A DNA stretch of 64,000 nt. It comes from Apostichopus japonicus (Eukaryota; Echinodermata; Holothuroidea; Aspidochirotida; Stichopodidae). Below the pieces are notes generated by a model. The model was not told the origin of the DNA. It was given only the letters and a program-made list of their open reading frames with translations, and ran no database searches. Shown piece by piece: positions 1-9,600 of the stretch. The DNA lies in contig NC_092576.1 of assembly GCF_037975245.1 (NCBI RefSeq), forward strand, positions 15,563,611 to 15,627,610, written 5' to 3'. A program made the translations under genes and the position numbers. Position 1 is the first letter of the stretch, and every line of letters starts with the position of its first letter.

Positions 1-2118
1 GCCATTTGAGGAATTGATAAGTGCCGTCTCGATATCAACTAGGACTGTATATGATGTTTGTTGAAAGCGTCGCCCCAACTCGGAGATACAGACGTCAATT
101 GCCCCGCAATGCTCCACTCGATATAGATCCTCTGGGGAAGCGAACATGTGTTGTTCTGCATTTCCAAGCTGTAACCGACGAGGAACTTTTCTGTGCCTAG
201 GCAGCTCTGGTGGATTTACAAATTCAATCTGCTCTGCTGCTGAGACGGTCTGCTGGTAGTATACTTGAAAAGAATTTCGTTGCCGTTGGAGATTTTTTTC
301 CAAAGCATTAACGCATTCAACAACTGTTTGTGCAGTTATAGATGGTTTTTGCATAGTAGATGCAACTTGTTCGGAAACGCTAAAAATATTCAATGCAGAG
401 TGTAGACCGATGAATGTCGAGAACTTCTCCATTTTGCTTGCCAAACCAAAGGCAGTACTGGCACTGTCACCAGAGGAATTATCACCTGTACTAACCAGAG
501 TGGCATACAGACCCTCGTAATTGTGCAGGATTGCAGAGATTGACTTTGTTCGAACTGTCCATCTTGTTGGGCACAGCATATGCAAGTTCTCAACGTGGTC
601 TGCCGTATATTCCGATGCGATATTCTGGTAATTTGCCATTCGCTTAGGTGAAGCGTGAATGAATGCTGACACATCCTGCGCAAAACTCAGCGAGTCTCGA
701 ATCATAGTACTAGACTTAACACAGCCTTGGAGGGCCAAATCTAAACTATGATTGCAACAATGCAAGTACAGAGCTGATGGGTTTTCTGCCGTAATTCTAG
801 TCGCTACCCCGCTGAGACTGCCAGACATGTTTGCGGCACCATCGTAGGATTGCCACCGACAGTTGTCTAATGGCAGATTACATCGCAAAAGAATATCCTT
901 TAAAGATGCAGTGATTGTTATGGCGTCTGTGCTGGTCAACTCATACATTCCTACGAAGTCTTCATGTACAGCTATATCTTCCTCTAGAGAAATCCATCGC
1001 AATACGCAAGTCATCTGTTCCTTGTTACTGATGTCTCTCGATTCATCTGCAATTATCCCGTAGAGGCCCTTCGAAGTTGTGTGAATTTCTGAAATTATCG
1101 AACGAAGCACAGAATTGCCCATCATTTCTATTAGTTCGTTAATGATCTCATGACTAAGATAGCGCCTATCTTCAACCCATTGTGCTAATCCAGGTACATC
1201 ATTTGCTCTACATCTTAAGAGTTGTATCAAGTTACTTTCATCATCATTTTTTCCTCGAATGCTTAATCCTTGACGCGTTAGGTATTGGATACTTTCAATC
1301 TGTTTCAATAACAGCTGTCTGTGCATTTCTTGCATTTGGATTTGTTTGCTATCTAATTTGATCGCAATATTTTGCTGTTTGTCTTCAAAACAAGCTATTT
1401 TCTCAACCGCCTCTGCATGGAAATGTGAACACGCATGCTTGGAGAGTTTTTCATAACACTTCTTCCAGTTACAAAATGCTCCGGAAAAGAAAGCCTCTTC
1501 TCCCCCGTGACTAGCGGTTATGAGATTGTAGCCCAATGCACGCTTACAAATATGGCAAGAGATTGTTCCTTTTGTCATGCAATAACTGAGCCAAGTGTAT
1601 TGCCTGAAAATGGATTGGGGACACAGTCGAGTCTTTGAAGCACTACCTTTACCGGTTTTCTGTTTAACTGATGTTTGCTTAATGTTATCAACTGTTGGGT
1701 GGAATGGTCGCTCTCCTGTGCAGCAAGGTGACTGACATGGTAAGCCTTTTGGTTCCTTCAGTTCTGCTGCACGTTCTACTTTCGCGGGACCAGTCTCTTG
1801 AATCGGATTTTGTTGGTGTGGATCAAGATCTTTATCCTGCGTCCAATGTTCCTCTTGATTCAGTTCCTCTGATTCTGCTGACTTCCCTGCTGTTTCTGTA
1901 TCAGTAATCTCTTGAACCATTAAACTTCCTTGGAGAGAGTTTGTATTTTCATCCTGCTCATTCACTTCAATATTACTATACTGAGGTGTTTCACACTCTG
2001 GTTCTGGTTCCTGTTCTTTAGTTACTTTATTGAAAAATTGTGTGAGCTTTGGAATTTTGGTTGCTGTTACTTTTAACAGTTTCTCTCTCATTCGTTTTTG
2101 CCTCTGTGCCCGGGGCAT
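1..2118 (-). CDS. hAT-family transposase-like protein (ZMYM1/DUF4371 type), 3' end outside window
   Basis: On the minus strand one frame is open from the left edge to beyond 2118, over 700 codons without a stop. It is the longest coding region here. From the ATG at 2116-2118 the N-terminus is basic (MPRAQRQKRMREK). A TTF-type zinc-finger region follows around residues 170-245, with the phrase AFCNWKKCYEKL. The DUF4371/RNase H-like core then has GIIADESRD near residue 354, QSYDGAANMSG near 423, LHCCNHSLDLA near 451 and LCPTRW near 516. These are hallmark phrases of ZMYM1-like and other hAT transposase-derived proteins. The two visible acidic candidates are Asp358 and Asp426; the third catalytic acid and the hATC dimerisation region would lie left of position 1. 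A polypyrimidine-poor acceptor (TTTGCAG) at 2149-2150 could mean the first coding exon starts at 2148. It may be a recently active transposon or a domesticated gene. No terminal inverted repeat was identified at the right side. Confidence 0.85.
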   Translation of the reverse strand, partial: MPRAQRQKRMREKLLKVTATKIPKLTQFFNKVTKEQEPEPECETPQYSNIEVNEQDENTNSLQGSLMVQEITDTETAGKSAESEELNQEEHWTQDKDLDPHQQNPIQETGPAKVERAAELKEPKGLPCQSPCCTGERPFHPTVDNIKQTSVKQKTGKGSASKTRLCPQSIFRQYTWLSYCMTKGTISCHICKRALGYNLITASHGGEEAFFSGAFCNWKKCYEKLSKHACSHFHAEAVEKIACFEDKQQNIAIKLDSKQIQMQEMHRQLLLKQIESIQYLTRQGLSIRGKNDDESNLIQLLRCRANDVPGLAQWVEDRRYLSHEIINELIEMMGNSVLRSIISEIHTTSKGLYGIIADESRDISNKEQMTCVLRWISLEEDIAVHEDFVGMYELTSTDAITITASLKDILLRCNLPLDNCRWQSYDGAANMSGSLSGVATRITAENPSALYLHCCNHSLDLALQGCVKSSTMIRDSLSFAQDVSAFIHASPKRMANYQNIASEYTADHVENLHMLCPTRWTVRTKSISAILHNYEGLYATLVSTGDNSSGDSASTAFGLASKMEKFSTFIGLHSALNIFSVSEQVASTMQKPSITAQTVVECVNALEKNLQRQRNSFQVYYQQTVSAAEQIEFVNPPELPRHRKVPRRLQLGNAEQHMFASPEDLYRVEHCGAIDVCISELGRRFQQTSYTVLVDIETALINSSNG

Positions 2119-2313
2119 AGTGACATAACGGGCTCTACGGGTGAATTGCTGCAAATAATATAATTATCAAAGCCAACTGATAGTTACATATATGACTTTC
2201 TAACGTTTATTGAGGATATTATTGCAGGGACATCCCGATTTTCATGAGGTTCATTGTTCATAAGGTTCTTTATTCATACGGAGCATTGGTCAAAACGACT
2301 GATATTCATAATT

Positions 2314-2317
<4 letters not shown>

Positions 2318-2404
<87 letters not shown>

Positions 2405-2410
2405 ATATAT
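2318..2410. repeat. (AT)n/(GT)n microsatellite
   Basis: About 60 bp of AT dinucleotides run directly into a (GT)n tract and a short AT tail. Open frames here on both strands (poly Tyr-Ile) are artefacts. Confidence 0.97.
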
Positions 2411-2419
2411 ACATTATAA

Positions 2420-3380
2420 GACGTCTGGAAAGACTTTGTCCCTGCTGTATATAGGTCAAAGGCGAGGATTTATACCATTTGCAACGACATCCAAGGGAGA
2501 AGATTGTTCCAGAGGCCTTAATATATATTATATATAAATATTCATATATTTTCCCCAAACAACATGATAGGCCTACAGGTCAAGCTAGAGGCATGTGGGG
2601 GGGGGGGGGGATTGGTACACAATGGAACTATAATATGATCATACAATTAATCAGGGAGACGTGATAGACCACCGCATTCACACAAGCAACAGGATAGATT
2701 GCTGTGCTACGTATTTATTATTTTTCGTATCCGGCTTTATTTTCCCAAAAATAAAATTACCCAAAATAGAATTGTCAATTTCCCACATTAGCTATACCCA
2801 ATGAGCCTCCGTGCAATAACCTCGCTCATCCCCCAGGATGCGGCAAAATAGCTATAGGCTAGTTTATTATTCAGTTATCTAACACAACCACGATTCCATT
2901 TAAAAAGGTCTATGTGTTCCATCGACCATTACTAATACCTGGTCCAAGTTTCCAGTCCCCGGAATTCGGACCGACATGCACCCCTCCCCTCCTACACCGA
3001 TGTATCTAAATACAATAGAAGTCAGAATCTTACCATAGAAACGCCACTGAATGTAAATCCTGTGAAAATTGTACGATTGTATAAACGCAGCTGAAGATGA
3101 ACTAAGCCGATGCATGTAGTATAGGCTACTGTATAAAGCTCCTAGTCCTATACATTCAAATCGACCCAAGCTCTGCAGTGTAGCAATAGCAACGCGTATC
3201 ACCTTCTTTCATCAATCTATGTTTACAAGTTGATGTTTGATTGGCGTAACTATTCAGGTACTTATACAAAATGCTAATTGCTAAAGTAGGAATCTGCCGA
3301 ATTAGAGTTTACTTTTTGTTAAGTGCTTAACATTTTTTTCCATTTGAAATAGCTTTGAGTTTGACCCACAGCAATTCATT
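2420..3380. other. No gene seen
   Basis: AT-rich single-copy-looking sequence with a 13-bp G run near 2598. Short frames lack recognisable domains or credible splice sites. Confidence 0.5.
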
Positions 3381-3519
3381 GATACTTCTAAATTAGGATT
3401 AGATCTCTTACTGGACCTAATAGGGTGATCAAGAGTACAATTTTTATGTAGAAAAAGGGCACATTTTTAAACTGAGGAAAAGTGGGGGGGCACGTGCCCC
3501 CTGTGCCCCCCCGGTTCCG

Positions 3520-4085
3520 CCGCCCTTGGGTGTGTGGTGGAATTCGATGTGGGGGGAAGATGAAAGCATAGTTGGCTATTATTTTATGAAGACTATCACA
3601 GATATATAGCACTGCCTCTGCTGATGTATTTTTTTGATTTTGTTATTTTCTTTTCATGTTCATTACTTGTGTTGACAAATTGAGTTTGTTTTTACCATAA
3701 TTTAAGCAGCTATTACATTTTGAAAGGGGGTTGTGTGGAGAATGGGAGGGGAGGTTGGGAGTGAAGTTTAATTATCACTCGATGAAGACTGTCATAGATA
3801 CAGCACTGTCACTGCTGATGTATTTTTTGTTACCTTCCGTAGATTATTACTTGCGCCTAAAAAAATAGCTCACAGAAGAAACAGCTGTAGCATTTTAAAG
3901 AAAGAAGGGTGTGTAGGGTTTGGGGGGGGGGTGGGTGGGTAGGAAAACATACATTTTATGAAGACTTTCATAGATGCAAGACAGTCACCTGATCTACCTT
4001 GCCGTTGCTTTCCCTCCATGTTCATTACTTGTATTTGAAAGATGACAATATTGTTTTAAAACATGTTGAAAGTGTGGAATGCGTG
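3520..4085. repeat. Degenerate tandem repeat of ~175-195 bp, three units
   Basis: The phrase GAAGACT-t/a-TCA-T/C-AGAT recurs near 3588, 3785 and 3959. Each is followed by a 'GCTGATGTATTTTTT'-like stretch and preceded by a G-rich 'GTGTGTAGGG'-like stretch. Units are clearly diverged. A G/C-rich end resembling a DNA-transposon terminus (CCGCCGCCCTTG, ending ~3529) abuts the first unit, but no partner end was found. Confidence 0.6.
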
Positions 4086-4476
4086 AAGAAATTGAAGATC
4101 ATTTAGTCCTCCACCGCCAATGCTATTCAACTTCAGTTTTTATGTCATCTTATACCCATGTATCATGTAACCTTAGTTGATGTTCATTAATACAACGTTA
4201 ACCATGCAAAACCTCTACTGTGTGCTTTTTAACTGTGATGAGTGAATTTAAACAGCACTGCATTACTTTAAACACACCTGCATAGTATAGCGGATGGAAC
4301 AAGATACCTGCGCGGTTATTGAGTTATAATATACCCTCTTTCCGTGTAACTTAACTCAACCAGGTGGGTACCTTTTATGCACGACGATGCATAGTATAGC
4401 GGATGGAATAACTCACGTTTATTTGCCTAAGTTTATTCCATTTCTTTGTTGGGTGTGTAGGGAACTGGAGGGCATC

Positions 4477-4860
4477 CAGTGGCGGAGCTAGGGGTATTGG
4501 TCAGGGGGGGGGGGGGTCGATAATGGTCTGTAGGGGCGCTTTCGACACTATCTAAGCGGAGCGCCACCACAGGTTGGCGCGGAGCGAACATAATTTTTTG
4601 GAGTCAAGATACTCCCTAGATCGCCGGAAATGACCCTTTCCAGGCCTTTGCTAATTTGCAGATAATAAATAGGTGTCATCGCCAACAAAATGTGACAAAT
4701 GTCAATAGGTAGATGAGAGCGCAATGAAAAAGTCAATAATCGCGAATAAGTAAAAAGTGCTTAAAAGCTGAAAAGGGCGCCAGCAGTCCATTTGAGTCCG
4801 TCAGGGTGGGGGAGGGGGGGGGGAAATACGCCCCCTGACTGTATGGACGCTCAGCCACTG
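4477..4860. mobile_element. Non-autonomous hAT-type MITE with intact target duplication
   Basis: The left end reads CAGTGGCGGAGC and the right end reads GCTCAGCCACTG, whose reverse complement is CAGTGGCTGAGC; the terminal inverted repeats match at 11 of 12 positions. The 384-bp element is flanked by a perfect 8-bp duplication, AGGGCATC at 4469-4476 and 4861-4868. An 8-bp duplication and CA-starting ends are the signature of hAT elements. Its interior (4550-4650: 'GCGCCACCA..GTTGGCGCG') is shared with the element at 47502-47807. It has no coding capacity. Confidence 0.9.
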
Positions 4861-4984
4861 AGGGCATCTGTCCTTTATATTGTGTAGAGCATTCACAAAG
4901 TATACAGGCAGTGATACGATCGCCATCTTTACAATTACACTAGTAAAAATAGGTCATACAATAAACGCAATTGGTGTTCGATCG

Positions 4985-5530
4985 GGACGAAAACCGTCTG
5001 TTTTCTCTAGTAATATTACTGTCACTCGTTTTACTTGATTGCCGATAATCACAGCATGTACGCACATCAGCTAACGGCTCAATTAAATTGGCATTTTATC
5101 CTCGACACTCGTTTTATTTGATTTCCGACGTTCACTTCATATCTATACGAATTATTGAAGGGGCTCAGTTAAAACAGTTTGACTGAGGTGCAGTATTCTT
5201 ATGCTGCTATTTTATTTAGAGACACTCACAAATTTCCCGCTTCACAATTTGACAGTTAGAGTTGTTAGAGTTTGTATTGTAAATTGTTGTATATTAGTTT
5301 TAAATTTCTTTTGTACACATTATAGGCATATCACACTATACGCTTCCCTTGTACACAATCCAGCGTATTGACAGGGGTCATTATAACTAAGTATTGCGTA
5401 TTTCCTGTAGAGCTAGGTATTTTAAAAGTTCGTTTTTCATGGAGGACAGCATGCAGTCTAGACGCGAGGTTTATACTGAGCGGAGGCAAACATTTTTCAG
5501 ATGTTGCGTCCCGTGGACGCAAGTTTTAAA
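4985..5530. repeat. Interspersed repeat family R1, copy 1
   Basis: Shares long blocks with 8760-9125 and 31470-31710. Examples are 'GTACACATTATAGGC..ATCAC..TATACGCTTCC', 'GGGGTCATTATAA.TAAGTATTG' and a segment ending in a GAGCGGA-GCAAACATT motif. No coding frame or terminal repeats were recognised, so its class is unknown. Confidence 0.6.
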
Positions 5531-5837
5531 ATCCAATTAACAGTACTGAAATGGTATTTAGTACACAACTTTTGACTCTTGAATTTTAATATTCTTAGAA
5601 CAGTACTAAACAAACAATGTACTTTCAGTTTATGCCAATACAAAATCTCTTATATTACTGTATTACTACAGTAGTAGATAACAAAAGGTGGCCTTAGTAG
5701 ATGTAGAAATATCTATGCACTTATAGTGTAGTCTACTAATACCATTATGACACTAGCCTGTAATAGTAATAGGTATAACGCATTCTAGTAGGCTGGTGAT
5801 GTTTGTTGAATTTCGCGAGATCAATTGTTGAACAGCT

Positions 5838-6050
5838 TCGATGACAACAACGTCAGATTAGACAACAACGAAACTTTAGATAGCAACGAAAGTTTAGACA
5901 GCAACGAGAGTTTAGACATCAACGTAAGGTTAGACATCAACGTGACTTTAGGCATCAACGTTACTTTAAACATCAACGTGAGTTTAAGCACCAACGTGCG
6001 TTCAGACATCAACGTGAATTGGAACAGCAACATGGTTAAAACAGCAGTAT
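5838..6050. repeat. 18-bp tandem repeat (~12 units), open on both strands
   Basis: The unit resembles AGCAACGAAAGTTTAGAC. Since 18 is a multiple of 3, both strands stay open. The plus frame gives a repeating Asn-Val/Glu-x-Leu-Asp-x peptide, and the minus frame a Leu-Met-Ser-Lys-Leu-Thr type repeat. No start context, splice sites or flanking domain support translation, so I treat it as a minisatellite. Confidence 0.75.
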
Positions 6051-6060
6051 AACAACGTTA

Positions 6061-6520
6061 CTTTAGACAAAAAAAAAACTTAGTTTAAGCAACAAAATAA
6101 TGTTTGCCCTTTTCGCGTTCCATACCCTTCGTGGTGTACATCGTAAAATGGAGAATACACATTTCTTTATCCCATAACTTCCCTGGTCCCCTCCATATTC
6201 CTGTGCCAACGGAGTAACCCGTGCCCCAGGATATACACATACCCCTATAATGCCCTCTCTATGGTGATATTTTCTTAAAGTATAAGTAACTGAACATTTA
6301 CTGCCAGTGTTAGCTGGAGTTCAAGCTTGACGCAGTTTCCTTGTTGCCTATCAATATTCAGTGGCACACGTGTGCAGTCAATATAACTAACAGCTGATCA
6401 TTCTCAAATATGATTGGTTCTAATTAAGAAAAATGGCGTGAGTTTGAATAATAATTATACGTTTATGGGGGTAAACCCTAAGTGCTGGTATAATCCCAGA
6501 TCACGTTGGATTTGCTATAA
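6061..6520. other. Upstream region of the Vps62/aerolysin gene
   Basis: No open frame of note. It lies directly upstream of the TATA box at 6533 and probably holds promoter-proximal sequence. No specific factor sites are called. Confidence 0.4.
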
Positions 6521-6532
6521 ATTTTTCGAGGG

Positions 6533-6540
6533 TATATAAA
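6533..6540 (+). promoter_or_regulatory. TATA box of the Vps62/aerolysin gene
   Basis: TATATAAA lies 95-102 bp before the signal-peptide ATG at 6635. This would place transcription initiation around 6563-6570 and give a ~65-70 nt 5' leader. It is a consensus match only; no transcript evidence is available. Confidence 0.55.
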
Positions 6541-6634
6541 TTACGACAGCGAATCAACTTAAGCATTTCTCAGGGGTGAGAAGAATAGATGTATTGTTCT
6601 TACCTGGAAAGACAAAGACTTGAACAACAGAAAG

Positions 6635-9600
6635 ATGAAGACGGTGGTTTTCCTCCTGGTGTCCGTGGTACTCCCCATGCTGGTTCAGAGTAAGTATTTA
6701 TTGTTATTTTCCTGTTTCTTTCTCTCTTCCAAATAAGATTTGTGGGTTTCTTTCACAAGTTTCAATAAAATGACAGCTCTTATGCCTCGTTCTTAAGATA
6801 CCATACAGTAAACAACCTCCCTTTGAAATGTTTCGCCGTCCAATAAAAAAAATGACTGTGTGGCAATATTTTCTTCTTTTCACTTTTGCCTTGTTGTTTT
6901 CTTTTTTCATTGTCGATGAAAAGTAACAACATTTTCAAATTCCTTTAAAATTACAAATCCATGGAAAAAAGGGATGTTGTAAATACATCCATGGGGTAAG
7001 TTATTGTCATAACATAGGTTTCTTCTAAGAACAAGTTGTTATCATTATTGTTATAAACTTAATTTCTGACTGTTGCTCTCACTTTTAATGGACTGTACAC
7101 TCTACCGTATTAGTTTGGAAGTTAGCTATAACGCTAAATAACTGTGTAGCAATATGGTATCTAGTCTTGTTAAGACCCTAGACTGTACAGCCTAGTGTAC
7201 CTTTCTTTTTTACAAAGTTATTCCCCGTATCTATTTGCCGCACTTCCCATAGAACGCCCGCTGCAACGCTTTTAGGTTTGTATCGGACAGATCCTCGGGC
7301 ATATAAAATACACAGTGGGCAAGCACATTCGTGGTATAGGCAGAAACGGACTCTGAGGCATGTACAGTTTGCACGCGAGAAAAAGAGTAAAACTAACGAT
7401 TTGGCCAAGACTATTTATGCTATCATGTCTTTATCGCTTGTTCTTTAAAAAAATGAGACATTTCATATTACTGCTGAATGAGCGAGCGTGATTCGACCTA
7501 TAACCAATTTCAACATTTGTCCAGGACACTTAATTGATGATGAAACGTTATCCAATGGGGCTTTTTCGTTCATACGAAGTTAAAACAAAACATGTTTTAG
7601 TTGAGTTAGTAAAAATTTTAAATTCAAAATATGGATTTAACTGTAAAAATTATAGGTATGTACCTTAACCTTAACCTTAAAGGAACGTTCCAGAGAAAAT
7701 CGCCCCATCTTTACTATCATTCATATAAACGGTACTGACGGTAGCCTTTGGAAAAAATATGATTATCGTCACCACTTGTACTCTCGCAATGTTAAATTTG
7801 ATGAAGTAGCAATAACGGAAACTATAATTACAACTAAGTAAACCCTTTACAAATTCTCATAATTCCACATTACAATTTTATCAATCCATATTGACCAGAT
7901 AACAGAGGTGCAGGTAGGTGTTGGAGGAGTTGGTGCTTGAATTGGTGAATTCTGCGTCCGGGACGCATTGTTTTAGCCAGGGACGCAAAATCTTCGAACT
8001 GCTTGCATCCTACACGGCATAAGCAAAAGCAAAAGCATATATATATTGTTAAATATTAGAAACAGCATGTCAATTATTGCTAATTGACATATTTTAAAAC
8101 AAAGGATTATATTCAATTTATTTAGGAGGGTGGCCGGTGGGGGGGGGGGGGGTTGGAGAGGTTATCTATTTCTTCTTCCAGGTTAACTTTTATTTAGCAA
8201 GTTTGTATATACTTATAACAGTTTCCACTTGGACTAATCTGATACGTGCATTGGAAAATAGTCAGAAAGTATACAGAGAAACATATTTTGGGAAGTTAAA
8301 TTCAAGATCGTTTAGCGTGTTGATCTATTTTTCAAACACCTGCATCATCAACCTATATACACATCAATAATGGCATCTTGGTTGTTTCATTACTGTTAGG
8401 TACTTTTCAATTAAAAAATGCAGCAATTTTTCGCAAGATATTTCACTGAGCTTCAGCTTTTGTAGACTTAAATTGCCATAAAAATGTTCAAGAAGATGTT
8501 GTACCTGAACATTATCAAGTCGATTTGCAGTGTATATCAGTCTTTGTCATTCACTGAGGTTTGTCTAATGTGGCTTTATAAAGTTTCACATGTAACAGCG
8601 TACTGTGCCCTCGTTTAGTTTATTGTTGACCCTCCAACTCGGAGTATACTTGCTCCTCTATGGATTCAAACATTTCGGTAAGGCCGTCTCCCTAATATGC
8701 AAACATCATTTAGTGGGCTAAATTATTATCAGTTGCAAAACAAAATTGATATTCTAGCATATTTGCCTAGACGCTCGTTTTACTTGATTTCCGACATTCG
8801 TAGGGGTATGCATAGCCTATATAACATTTTCAAGGACGCTTAGCGTTGTATACCTTGGCAGCAGTTTGCATTGCCTGCCATCCAGGCCTGCATATATAGG
8901 GTAACTAGTCTGCAGCTAAATATCCCGCATCGCAATTTCGACAGAAACTTTGTTATTGTATGTTAGTTAAAGGTCTCATCATTCGATTTTTCTTGTGTAC
9001 ACATTATAGGCCTATCACTATACGCTTCCACTGTGCAATAGCAATGGTATTGTGTGTTCCTATAGAGGTATTTTTTAAATAGCCATGTTTTCACGGAGGC
9101 CGGGAGAGCAGCCTTTATGTTATAGAAATAGAAAATCAGTAAGAATTATCTGATGCTCTATTGTGGAATTTACTTGACACTAATGTTAAAGAAACACTTT
9201 TCTTGAAAAAGCATATGAAGGCCTTTGTTTCATGAGATTTTGGTTGGATTAAAGCAGTCTCTTATCTTCGTTTAAGAATGTGTTTACCCTGTACATGTGC
9301 ATTGATTCCTTTGATTCTTTTTTTCCCTTTCTCCCGCCTCTATTTCTCTCCTATTTTTATAAGATTTATTTGATTTATTTGTTGATTGATTGATTGATTG
9401 ATTTTATTGATTTATTGATTGATTTTTTGGAGGGGGGGGGGGGCTTTGCTTGTAATTCAGATTATCCACACTTTTGCGTGTGTAATTGTTGGTGTAAAAG
9501 ACATTGGAATTGTATTATGAAAAGGGAAGTAAACGAAAAGTAACGAAACGACAGACAATACTTTAGCTGAATATCTTGAAACGAAACTGGACTATAGCCA

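Noticed and set aside
3470-3530. A further hAT MITE end (CCGCCGCCCTTG)
   Set aside because: No matching left terminus or 8-bp duplication could be located, so an element cannot be delimited.
7667-7681. Telomere-like CCTTAA repeats
   Set aside because: Three short units, not matching the TTAGGG-type telomere and not extended.
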